Shown: positions 15,470 to 22,551 of the stretch, piece after piece
How positions within the stretch are numbered: position 1 is the stretch's first letter
How the letters are laid out: each line of letters starts with the position of its first letter
Origin: Flavobacteriaceae bacterium
Lineage (GTDB): Bacteria > Bacteroidota > Bacteroidia > Flavobacteriales > Flavobacteriaceae
Length of the DNA stretch: 64,000 nucleotides
Assembly: GCA_947446865.1 (NCBI GenBank)
Contig: CANFHX010000006.1
Location: 58,361 to 122,360 of the forward strand
Reading direction: 5' to 3'
Translations under genes and position numbers: made by a program
Notes under the pieces: model-generated
Seen by the model: the letters and a program-made list of their open reading frames with translations, nothing else
Databases searched by the model: none
Told to the model about the DNA's origin: nothing

Positions 15470-15614
15470 ATTAAACCACATAGAAGCATTAGTTTATTTC
15501 ATTTTAAGTCGCTTTGCTCGGCAATAGAATTCCTAGTTTTTGAACTATGAAATCAAAGATTTTCTAATCAAACCTTTTATTTGTAATCAAATCTATGATT
15601 CTATGTGGTTTAAT
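15470..15614. repeat. 145-bp inverted-repeat element
   Basis: Ends are perfect 16-bp inverted repeats, ATTAAACCACATAGAA (15470-15485) and its complement (15599-15614). The interior has further ATGATT/AATCAAA strings and no ORF. Size and ends resemble a MITE-like intergenic element, but no target-site duplication could be defined. Confidence 0.55.
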
Positions 15615-15657
15615 AAAAAATCGTTAAGCATCATTCTTCAATCCGATAAATATTATT

Positions 15658-15665
15658 TACTTTTG
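15658..15665 (+). promoter_or_regulatory. DUF1599 gene promoter, -7 box
   Basis: TACTTTTG, an exact TAnnTTTG match 59 bp before the ATG. Confidence 0.5.
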
Positions 15666-15724
15666 ATGCCAGACTTTTAAGTCGCATTGTAAAAAATAAT
15701 ATATTTCATACAAAGATACCATTA

Positions 15725-16267
15725 ATGAAGAATACTTCACAAGAATACGATAAAGTAATTGGCATTTGCCGGGATTTATTTGTTAAAAAAATGACCGATT
15801 ACGGAAGTGCCTGGCGTATTTTACGTTTGCCATCTTTAACCGATCAGATATTCATCAAAGCGCAACGCATAAGAAGTTTGCAACAAAATGAAGTCCGCAA
15901 AATTGATGAAGATGAAACTGGAGAATTTATAGGCATCATCAATTACTGCATAATGGCGTTGATTCAATTGGAATTGGGCGTTGTGGAACAACCTGATTTA
16001 GGCGTTGAAAAAGCAGTCGAATTATACGATACTAAAATTGCCTTAACCAAGCAATTGATGGAAGATAAAAACCACGATTATGGTGAGGCTTGGCGCGAAA
16101 TGCGTGTGAGTTCATTAACCGATTTGATTCTTCAAAAATTACTTCGCGTGAAACAAATTGAAGACAATCAAGGAAAAACAATAGTTTCGGAAGGTATTGA
16201 TGCCAATTATCAGGACATGATAAATTATTCTGTTTTTGCTTTGATTTTGATGAAATTCGGACAATAA
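15725..16267 (+). CDS. DUF1599 (Nmad1-type) protein with two tandem copies of the domain
   Basis: Protein of 180 residues built from two copies of one helical unit. Copy 1 (about 5-85) has FVKKMTDYGSAWRILRLPSL, TDQIFIKAQRI and IINYCIMALIQLELG. Copy 2 (about 95-180) has LMEDKNHDYGEAWREMRVSSL, TDLILQKLLRV and MINYSVFALILMKFG. The conserved K-x-x-DYG-x-AWR and D-x-x-x-K residues resemble the acidic helices of the MazG/dUTPase-like fold, and the family has been called nucleotide-modification-associated domain 1. The substrate is unknown. It heads a same-strand cluster running to tpiA. Confidence 0.82.
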   Translation: MKNTSQEYDKVIGICRDLFVKKMTDYGSAWRILRLPSLTDQIFIKAQRIRSLQQNEVRKIDEDETGEFIGIINYCIMALIQLELGVVEQPDLGVEKAVELYDTKIALTKQLMEDKNHDYGEAWREMRVSSLTDLILQKLLRVKQIEDNQGKTIVSEGIDANYQDMINYSVFALILMKFGQ

Positions 16268-16301
16268 CAATTCATTAACAATATACTATTAAAAGCCTTT
16301 T

Positions 16302-16309
16302 TATCTTTG
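16302..16309 (+). promoter_or_regulatory. -7 box before the DoxX/thioredoxin-like gene
   Basis: TATCTTTG matches TAnnTTTG, 14 bp before the ATG at 16324. A short leader is expected. Confidence 0.5.
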
Positions 16310-16323
16310 TAAAAACCTATTTT

Positions 16324-17427
16324 ATGGCAACTAAAAAAACCTACATCGCTTGGAGTCTCCGAATTATTGTTTCGGCATTGTTCATTCTTTCGGCATTGGC
16401 AAAACTTTCTAAGGGACATTTATTAGATTCTCCTTATTTTGCTATTTCAACATTTGAAGTAAAACAACTTTATACCATTGGATTTTCGGAAGGTTTTGCA
16501 CCTTATTTTTCACGAACCCTTATCGGAATTGAACTCGCTTTAGGATTATTGCTGTTGCAAAATAATTGGCTACGGAAATTTTTAATTCCAGTTACTATTG
16601 CAATGCTAGCCGTATTTATTGGGCATTTAACGTATGTAACCTTTTTAAGTGGCGGGAATTCTGGCAACTGCGGTTGCTTTGGTGAATTGTTACCAATGAC
16701 TCCAATTGAGGCCATTATTAAAAATATTGTAGCGATTGGGATGCTAGTTTATTTATACAAATTACTACCAAAAGTTTCTAATAACGGAAACTTCTGGATT
16801 TTAACAACGGTACTTTTTGCAACCATTTTAGGGATTTATATGTTGGCTCCTATTCAGCCACCAGCATCGAATTTTACAGTTTCTCCAATGATGGAAACGC
16901 CACAAGACACTATTTCGGAAGCAGTTGTTCCAGCAGATACAATTAAAACAGAAAATCCTATTACGGAAGCAAAAAAAGATACCATTAAAAAGGTAGAAGT
17001 TGAAAATATAAATGAACCAAAGAAAGTAAAATCGGGGAATGCTAAATTTTTTCCGAGTATTGATAAAGGTAAAAAGATCCTTTGTTACTTCGTTCCAGGA
17101 TGCGATCATTGCCGTGCTGCCGCAAAAGAATTGACCGAAATGAGAAAGAAAGATGCTACCCTGCCTCCACTTTCTGTTATTTTCATGAATGAAGAAGCCG
17201 ATTTGATTCCGGATTTCTTTAAAGAAGCAGGCGCAACCTATCCATATACAATTATAGAAGTTATCCCTTTTTGGAATATTTTAGGAAAAGGAAAAGACAC
17301 TCCTGGAGTAAAATACCTTTGGAATGGAAACGAAATTAAATACTATTGGGGAATTACGGAGGATAAATTTAACGGTGCCGATTTAAATGTGTATCTTCAT
17401 AAATCATTTGCAGATTTAAAGAAATAA
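16324..17427 (+). CDS. BT_3928-family membrane protein: DoxX/MauE-like domain plus thioredoxin-like domain
   Basis: Protein of 367 residues. The N-terminal part has four or five membrane helices (from about residue 7) and a MauE/DoxX-like loop GNSGNCGCFGELLPM with a C-G-C redox pair. A lysine/glutamate-rich linker (about 185-240) follows. The C-terminal periplasmic domain contains FVPGCDHCRAAAKEL, a CxxC in thioredoxin-like context, then a TYPYTIIEV strand. The design suggests electron transfer from the membrane cysteine pair to a periplasmic disulfide or thiol target; this is inferred from the motifs. A TlpA-like lipoprotein is encoded 250 bp downstream, a plausible partner. Confidence 0.83.
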   Translation: MATKKTYIAWSLRIIVSALFILSALAKLSKGHLLDSPYFAISTFEVKQLYTIGFSEGFAPYFSRTLIGIELALGLLLLQNNWLRKFLIPVTIAMLAVFIGHLTYVTFLSGGNSGNCGCFGELLPMTPIEAIIKNIVAIGMLVYLYKLLPKVSNNGNFWILTTVLFATILGIYMLAPIQPPASNFTVSPMMETPQDTISEAVVPADTIKTENPITEAKKDTIKKVEVENINEPKKVKSGNAKFFPSIDKGKKILCYFVPGCDHCRAAAKELTEMRKKDATLPPLSVIFMNEEADLIPDFFKEAGATYPYTIIEVIPFWNILGKGKDTPGVKYLWNGNEIKYYWGITEDKFNGADLNVYLHKSFADLKK

Positions 17428-17655
17428 TTGATTAATCGATTTAAAATAGTAGTTAAAGGAAAAGTAAAAGCAATTTATAATATAATCATTTGTATTGTAT
17501 TTATTAAGATTGGCATCTTCCTTATAATTACCAAAAGCAATTTGAAAATACTAGATTTGCCATTATATCCAACAATAGGGATTTTGGCGGTGGTAGTAAA
17601 TTCCGTATTATTATTAAAATGGATTGGCCGCTTTCACAAGCCAACAAATAATTAA
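17428..17655 (+). CDS. small two-helix membrane protein, TTG start
   Basis: A 75-codon frame begins with TTG directly after the preceding stop (TAATTG), with no ATG available. It encodes two hydrophobic helices (about 17-35 and 47-64) separated by a short polar loop, with basic N-terminal residues. No family recognised. Its position in a tight same-strand cluster and its clean hydrophobic pattern favour a real gene, but the TTG start is a guess. Confidence 0.45.
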   Translation: MINRFKIVVKGKVKAIYNIIICIVFIKIGIFLIITKSNLKILDLPLYPTIGILAVVVNSVLLLKWIGRFHKPTNN

Positions 17656-17679
17656 ATCTAACTTTTTAAAAAAATAATC

Positions 17680-18180
17680 ATGAAGAAAATATTCTTATTA
17701 TTCGTTATAACTATGGCTTCTATTTCTTGCAGCAATGCACAAAAAAAAGAATTTTCTAAAAAAGCACTTAAAGGAATTTTAACGAATTCCGACAATAAAG
17801 AAGTTACTTTTAAAGAAGTATTAGAAAAATACAAAGGCAAAACCTTAGTGGTAGAAGTTTGGGCTTCTTGGTGCGGAGATTGTGTGGGCGCAATGCCGAA
17901 AGTAAAGGAATTGCAAGCGAATAATCCAGAGGTGGCTTATGTGTTTATTTCTATGGATAAAACATTTGACAAATGGAAAGCAGGAATTGAAAAACACCAA
18001 ATAAAAGGCGATCACTATTGGGTGAATGATGTGGATGGCATGAAAGGTACGTTTGGAAAATCAATTGATTTAGATTGGATTCCGAGATATATGGTTATAA
18101 ATAAAAATGGATCGATTGCGATTTATCGTGCTATCGAAACTGATTTTGATAAAATAAATACTACTCTAAAAACTTTATAA
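17680..18180 (+). CDS. TlpA-like thioredoxin-fold lipoprotein
   Basis: Periplasm-facing redox protein of 166 residues. The signal peptide has a lipobox ending at C17 (MASISC). The thioredoxin-like domain carries the active site VWASWCGDCVGAMPKVKEL, a WCxxC of TlpA/ResA type, followed by the beta-strand VAYVFISMDK and the cis-proline region DLDWIPRYMVI. It probably reduces or transfers disulfides in the envelope. tpiA starts 2 bp after its stop, so the two share a transcript although their functions differ. It likely works with the DoxX/thioredoxin-like protein upstream. Confidence 0.88.
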   Translation: MKKIFLLFVITMASISCSNAQKKEFSKKALKGILTNSDNKEVTFKEVLEKYKGKTLVVEVWASWCGDCVGAMPKVKELQANNPEVAYVFISMDKTFDKWKAGIEKHQIKGDHYWVNDVDGMKGTFGKSIDLDWIPRYMVINKNGSIAIYRAIETDFDKINTTLKTL

Positions 18181-18182
18181 AA

Positions 18183-18935
18183 ATGAGAACAAAGATTGTT
18201 GCTGGTAACTGGAAAATGAATAAAAACAGTGAAGAAACGGAAGATTTATTGAACGAATTAATTGATAAATTACCGTTGGATAAAGAAGTTCAAATTGTAG
18301 TTGCACCTACATTTGTTAACCTAGCATCTGCTGTAGATCATTTAGAATTTACCAATATTAGTGTTGCTGCACAAAATATGCACCAAGCAGAAAACGGAGC
18401 CTATACCGGAGAAATATCTGCAGACATGCTGAAAAGTGTTGGTGTAAATACAGTAATTCTTGGACATTCAGAGCGTCGTGCAATTTTTCATGAAACGGAT
18501 GCAATGATTGCTAACAAAGTAGATACTGCTTTAAAACATGACATGACCGTGATTTTTTGTTTTGGAGAAGAGTTGAAAGACCGTCAAAACAACCAACATT
18601 TTAATGTGGTTGAAAACCAATTACGCGATGGTTTATTCCATTTAGAAAAAGACGCTTGGGAAGATATCATCCTTGCTTACGAGCCAGTTTGGGCAATAGG
18701 CACAGGAGAAACTGCTAGCCCAGAACAAGCACAAGAAATGCACGCATTTATTAGAGAAACCGTTAGACATACTTACGGAAGTGAGATAGCAGAAGACGTT
18801 TCTATCCTTTATGGCGGAAGTGTAAAACCTGACAATGCCAAAGAAATATTTGGAAAACCAGATGTGGATGGGGGCTTAATTGGTGGAGCAGCCTTGAAAG
18901 CCGATGATTTTGTTGCAATTGTAAACGCAATTTAA
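18183..18935 (+). CDS. tpiA: triosephosphate isomerase
   Basis: Interconverts dihydroxyacetone phosphate and glyceraldehyde 3-phosphate in glycolysis and gluconeogenesis. The 250-residue TIM barrel has the N-terminal GNWKMNKN with the substrate-binding lysine, the electrophilic H95 in ILGHSERR, the catalytic base E167 in AYEPVWAIGTG, and the phosphate loops YGGSVKPDNA and VDGGLIGGAALK. Length is normal for the family. It is the last gene of the DUF1599-tpiA cluster and is followed by a terminator hairpin. Confidence 0.97.
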   Translation: MRTKIVAGNWKMNKNSEETEDLLNELIDKLPLDKEVQIVVAPTFVNLASAVDHLEFTNISVAAQNMHQAENGAYTGEISADMLKSVGVNTVILGHSERRAIFHETDAMIANKVDTALKHDMTVIFCFGEELKDRQNNQHFNVVENQLRDGLFHLEKDAWEDIILAYEPVWAIGTGETASPEQAQEMHAFIRETVRHTYGSEIAEDVSILYGGSVKPDNAKEIFGKPDVDGGLIGGAALKADDFVAIVNAI

Positions 18936-18957
18936 CAATTAATAATACTTTTCTTAT

Positions 18958-18990
18958 TCCCCATTTGTGAAAACAGTTGGGGATTTTTTT
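18958..18990 (+). terminator. terminator after tpiA
   Basis: A stem TCCCCA (18958-18963) / TGGGGA (18978-18983), with a short internal mismatch, is followed by T7, the standard intrinsic terminator form. Confidence 0.7.
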
Positions 18991-19027
18991 ATATTTATAG
19001 AAATTTAAATTCTAAAAACTATTCCGG

Positions 19028-19588
19028 ATGGAAAACAAAACCATATACCTTAATTTTTTTGATGCAATTGACCCGATAAAAGTATCTAAGTTTATTCAAT
19101 TTACTTCGGATGTTATTCAGCAACACAATCCCACAGAACTATATTTCTTCATTTCTTCCAATGGTGGTGATGTAGATTCTGGATTTGTTTTATATAATTT
19201 TCTGGTTTCGCTTCAAGGCAAAATGACCATCACCATGCACAATACAGGCACTATTGATTCTATTGCAAATGTAATTTTTGCTAGTGGTCAAAACCGATAT
19301 GCCGCACCAAATGCCGCTTTTTTATTCCATGGCGTTTCTATGAATTTTGGTGGACCACAAACTAGAACTGCAATAAAAGAAGCCCTTAGCCGAATAGAAG
19401 GAATGGAAAACCGGATTGCACAAACCGTGAGTGCAAACTCTAAACTAACTGAAAAAGAATTAACCGCTTTATTTCAACAAGGAGAAGGAAAAGACGTAAA
19501 TTTTGCCTTGAGCAAAGAAATTATTCAAGAAATAAAAGTCCCTTCAGTGCCACAAGGCGCAATACATATCGCAATTCCGATAGGATAA
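19028..19588 (+). CDS. ClpP-like serine protease homologue
   Basis: Protein of 186 residues with a ClpP/crotonase fold. FISSNGGDVDSGFVLYNFL (41-59) matches the ClpP strand-helix with SxGG, GTIDSIANVIFASG carries the candidate nucleophile S78, FLFHGV gives H101, and KDVNFALSKEII gives D155; spacing fits a Ser-His-Asp triad. The N-terminus lacks the axial-loop residues of housekeeping ClpP, and no Clp ATPase is nearby, so partnership with ClpX/ClpA is uncertain. It stands alone between tpiA and an ABC exporter. Could be a stand-alone peptidase or a degenerate paralogue. Confidence 0.78.
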   Translation: MENKTIYLNFFDAIDPIKVSKFIQFTSDVIQQHNPTELYFFISSNGGDVDSGFVLYNFLVSLQGKMTITMHNTGTIDSIANVIFASGQNRYAAPNAAFLFHGVSMNFGGPQTRTAIKEALSRIEGMENRIAQTVSANSKLTEKELTALFQQGEGKDVNFALSKEIIQEIKVPSVPQGAIHIAIPIG

Positions 19589-19636
19589 AAGAATGAAAAT
19601 AAACCTCTAAAGTTTCTTAAAAGCAACAAAAGTTAA

Positions 19637-19762
19637 ACACGAATTGCACGAATTTGCACAAATTTTTATAATTCAAAAGAAATTACACAAATTTAACCTC
19701 CCTAAGAAGATTAGTGAAATCAAAAATTATTTGGTTTTCGTGAAAATTAGTGCAATTCGTGT
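19637..19762. repeat. 126-bp inverted-repeat element of the CACGAATTGCAC family
   Basis: Perfect 13-bp ends ACACGAATTGCAC (19637-19649) and GTGCAATTCGTGT (19750-19762). The left end string also occurs at 9833-9890. It holds no ORF and lies between the ClpP-like gene and the ABC exporter. Confidence 0.6.
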
Positions 19763-19827
19763 GAAAAAAAATCAATAGGTTATCTTAACCATTTCCCTGT
19801 GGTGGTTACAAATGCAAATCAATTCAC

Positions 19828-19835
19828 TACTTTTG
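19828..19835 (+). promoter_or_regulatory. ABC exporter promoter, -7 box (sets the start)
   Basis: TACTTTTG, an exact -7 box, lies downstream of the possible ATG at 19812 and 25 bp before the ATG at 19860. This makes 19860 the true start. Confidence 0.6.
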
Positions 19836-19859
19836 CACTTCTTTAAAAACAAAGGTCCT

Positions 19860-21605
19860 ATGAAACTTCTCTATTCCTATATAATTAAACACAAAGTTTT
19901 GCTGTTTTTCGCACTACTTATGGCAGCAGTCAACATTTGTTTCAGTTTATCCGATTCCATTATTACAGGAAAATTAATGCAGCATTGCGGTGTTGAAATT
20001 GGAAGTTTTAAAGGAGATAAAATAGCATTTATCAAAGTATTAAGTTTTTGGCTCGGACTTTCCCTTGGTGCAGCAATGATTTCGAGAATAACTAAAAACT
20101 TTCAGGATTATTTCACCAATATTGTAATTCAACGAACTGGCGCTCAAATGTATACTGACGGAATCAAAAAATCGTTAGACTTACCATTTGAAGATTTTGA
20201 AGACCAACGCAGTGGGGAAACTTTAAGCAAATTAACCAAAGTACGTTCGGATTCCGAAAAGTTGATTACATTTTCAATTTCATTGATTTTTCAAACCGTT
20301 ATTGGATTCATTTTTGTAATTATTTATGTATCTCGAATTGATTATAGAATTTCATTAATTTTTCTAATTACCGCACCAATAATTGCCTTGGTAAGTTCTT
20401 ATTTGGGTAAAAAAATAAAAGTAGTTTCTAGAAAAATTGTCAATCAAACTAATGCTTTGGCAGGTTCTACAACGGAAAGTTTGAGAAACATTGAACTAGT
20501 TAAAAGTTTAGGTTTAACGTATCAAGAAGAGAAACGTTTGAATTTGAATACCTTTAAAATTCTACAACTAGAATTGGAAAAAATTCGATTTATTAGAAGT
20601 TTGAGTTTTATTCAAGGGACAACGGTTCATTTTTTAAGAACTTCCGTAGTTTTTACTTTGTATTACTTCTTATTTGGCGGTAAAATTATTGTTGGTGATT
20701 TACTAACAATGGTGTTTTTTACCTTTTATATATTTGGTCCATTGCAAGAATTAGGCAATTTTATTATCGCTCTTAATGAAACCAAAGTTTCAATGGAAAA
20801 TTTTAAAATTCTATTGAGTGCTCCTAAAGAATTCCGACCAAAAAATCCAGAACATGTTGGTGCTATTCATTCCTTACTTTTTTCTAATGTGAGTTTTCAA
20901 CATAAAACTGCCAATTATAAAGCGGTTGACGGAATTAATTTTGAAATCAAGCAAGGAGAAACGGTGGCTTTTGTTGGGCCATCAGGTGCTGGAAAAACAA
21001 CTTTAGTAAAATTACTTGTTGGATTGTATCCGCCAGAGCAAGGGAAAGTTCTTTATAATGGTATCGAATCTACAAAAATTGATTTATTGGATTTGAGAAA
21101 ACAATTAGGTTTTGTAACACAAGACGCGCAACTTTTTTCAGGAACTATTAGAGAAAATTTATTGTTTGTTAAATCAACCGCAACCGACGAAGAACTCAAT
21201 GAAGTATTAAAAAAAGCCAGTTGTGAAAATTTATTAAACCGAGCCGAAGACGGATTGAATTCCACTATTGGCGAAGGCGGAATGAAAATTTCTGGAGGTG
21301 AAAAACAACGTTTGTCTATTGCGCGTGCTATTTTGCGAAATCCAAATTTGTTGATTTTTGACGAAGCGACTTCAGCACTTGATTCAATAACTGAAGAAGA
21401 AATCAACACTACCATCCGAAATATTTCCGATAGCAATCGAATTACCGTTTTAATTGCACACCGATTATCTACGATTATGCATGCCGACAAAATATTTGTT
21501 TTAGAACAAGGAAAAATTATCGAGCAAGGAAAACACGAGGATTTATTAGTAGAAAAAGGCTTGTATTATGCCATGTGGAGACAGCAAATTGGGGAACGAA
21601 AATAA
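19860..21605 (+). CDS. ABC exporter, fused permease and ATPase
   Basis: Half-transporter of 581 residues, probably a homodimeric inner-membrane exporter of lipid, peptide or drug. The N-terminal domain has six membrane helices. The C-terminal nucleotide-binding domain has Walker A GPSGAGKTTLVKL, Q-loop VTQDAQLF, signature ISGGEKQRLSIARA, Walker B LLIFDEATSALD and switch histidine IAHRLSTI. The start at 19860 (MKLLYSYIIKHK) follows a -7 box at 19828-19835, and the upstream in-frame ATG at 19812 would precede the promoter. The substrate cannot be predicted. Single gene, convergent with the AbiEii-like gene 3 bp away. Confidence 0.92.
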   Translation: MKLLYSYIIKHKVLLFFALLMAAVNICFSLSDSIITGKLMQHCGVEIGSFKGDKIAFIKVLSFWLGLSLGAAMISRITKNFQDYFTNIVIQRTGAQMYTDGIKKSLDLPFEDFEDQRSGETLSKLTKVRSDSEKLITFSISLIFQTVIGFIFVIIYVSRIDYRISLIFLITAPIIALVSSYLGKKIKVVSRKIVNQTNALAGSTTESLRNIELVKSLGLTYQEEKRLNLNTFKILQLELEKIRFIRSLSFIQGTTVHFLRTSVVFTLYYFLFGGKIIVGDLLTMVFFTFYIFGPLQELGNFIIALNETKVSMENFKILLSAPKEFRPKNPEHVGAIHSLLFSNVSFQHKTANYKAVDGINFEIKQGETVAFVGPSGAGKTTLVKLLVGLYPPEQGKVLYNGIESTKIDLLDLRKQLGFVTQDAQLFSGTIRENLLFVKSTATDEELNEVLKKASCENLLNRAEDGLNSTIGEGGMKISGGEKQRLSIARAILRNPNLLIFDEATSALDSITEEEINTTIRNISDSNRITVLIAHRLSTIMHADKIFVLEQGKIIEQGKHEDLLVEKGLYYAMWRQQIGERK

Positions 21606-21608
21606 TTT

Positions 21609-22229
21609 TTAGTTATCGGATAATCCCGAAATACTAATATCCGTAAGAAATAATTTGATTTCCTCTTCCGTTGGTGGATTTGGAATAACAAAAACTACTT
21701 CTTCACTATAATTAATTCCTTTAAAATAGCCCAATTGCGCAATGAATTGTTTCTCAATGAATTCGTCTTTGAAAATCATTTTTGCCTTATTAGAAATTTC
21801 TTCAAATGAAAAATGAAATTTTAAAATAAAATACAAGTCTACATAGTCTTTCCATTTTGCACGTCTGCCCAAAGCAAAGGCTTTCATTGCGGCAAGAGTT
21901 AGCAAATCAGGCATTTTTATGAATTTTTCCAATTCTGAATTTACAGGGAAATTATAGGGAAAAGAAAAAAAAGTGATTTTAACACCACTCGAAAGCATAT
22001 TAATTTGATTATAATCTGAAAAGGAAACTTTATAATCAATATTTTTAAGTTTAGAAAAAACAACTTTCTTACGAATATCTTTTTCTTTAAACAAGTCAAA
22101 ATCTATAGACTCTCTATGCCCAATATGTAAGGCAATAGCAGTTCCGCCAACCAAATAATACTCTCTTTTAAATTGAGAAATTATTGGAAGTAATTCCTTT
22201 TGCTCTTGGCTTAATATTTCAAGATGCAT
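21609..22229 (-). CDS. AbiEii/AbiGii-like nucleotidyltransferase, putative toxin
   Basis: Protein of 206 residues with the DNA-polymerase-beta-type nucleotidyltransferase core of AbiEii toxins: VGGTAIALHIGHRESIDFDLF (G28, G29, S41, D43, D45) and the second conserved block GRRAKWKDYVDLYFIL (about 121-136, with K125, K127, D128, D131). In the AbiE family the toxin transfers nucleotides to RNA, often tRNA, and blocks growth; no experiment is implied here. It overlaps the upstream 87-residue gene by 11 bp, the usual antitoxin-toxin order. It is convergent with the ABC exporter. Confidence 0.85.
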   Translation of the reverse strand: MHLEILSQEQKELLPIISQFKREYYLVGGTAIALHIGHRESIDFDLFKEKDIRKKVVFSKLKNIDYKVSFSDYNQINMLSSGVKITFFSFPYNFPVNSELEKFIKMPDLLTLAAMKAFALGRRAKWKDYVDLYFILKFHFSFEEISNKAKMIFKDEFIEKQFIAQLGYFKGINYSEEVVFVIPNPPTEEEIKLFLTDISISGLSDN

Positions 22230-22482
22230 ATTTATCGCTAATTCGTCCCATTAAACTTAACATTTCCGGAAGATAGTTCCCAACTTTTCTATCGGTTACA
22301 TCTTCATAAACTCGTTTTAACTCTTGAAAACCAATGATTTTTATGAGGTCTTTTACATCTTGCCAAGTACCATAATTAAAAATAAATTCCACTAACACCT
22401 CATTACTGATATTAGGAATTGCCTCTTTCTTGATGTACCAAAAAAGATGGGAATTTTTAGTTATGAATTCGTCTCTTGTCAT
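22219..22482 (-). CDS. small partner protein upstream of the AbiEii-like gene, putative antitoxin
   Basis: Acidic to neutral protein of 87 residues, all-helical by eye: SHLFWYIKKEAIPNIS, then EFIFNYGTWQDVKDLIKIIG, then ELKRVYEDVTDRKV and LPEMLSLMGRI. It resembles the short proteins I recall before AbiEii-like genes in Bacteroidetes (similar to DUF6922), but not the winged-helix AbiEi antitoxin, which is much longer. Its frame overlaps the toxin-like gene by 11 bp, so translational coupling is likely. The antitoxin role is inferred from order and size alone. Confidence 0.72.
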   Translation of the reverse strand: MTRDEFITKNSHLFWYIKKEAIPNISNEVLVEFIFNYGTWQDVKDLIKIIGFQELKRVYEDVTDRKVGNYLPEMLSLMGRISDKYAS

Positions 22483-22551
22483 TTTATTGGTTTTGAAAAA
22501 CTTCGCAAACTAAACAAATTGAGCAGTTTAACGAGTATAAATATACGGAAT

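Noticed and set aside
19812..19859. Upstream ATG of the ABC exporter, adding 16 residues.
   Set aside because: It precedes the TACTTTTG promoter box at 19828-19835.
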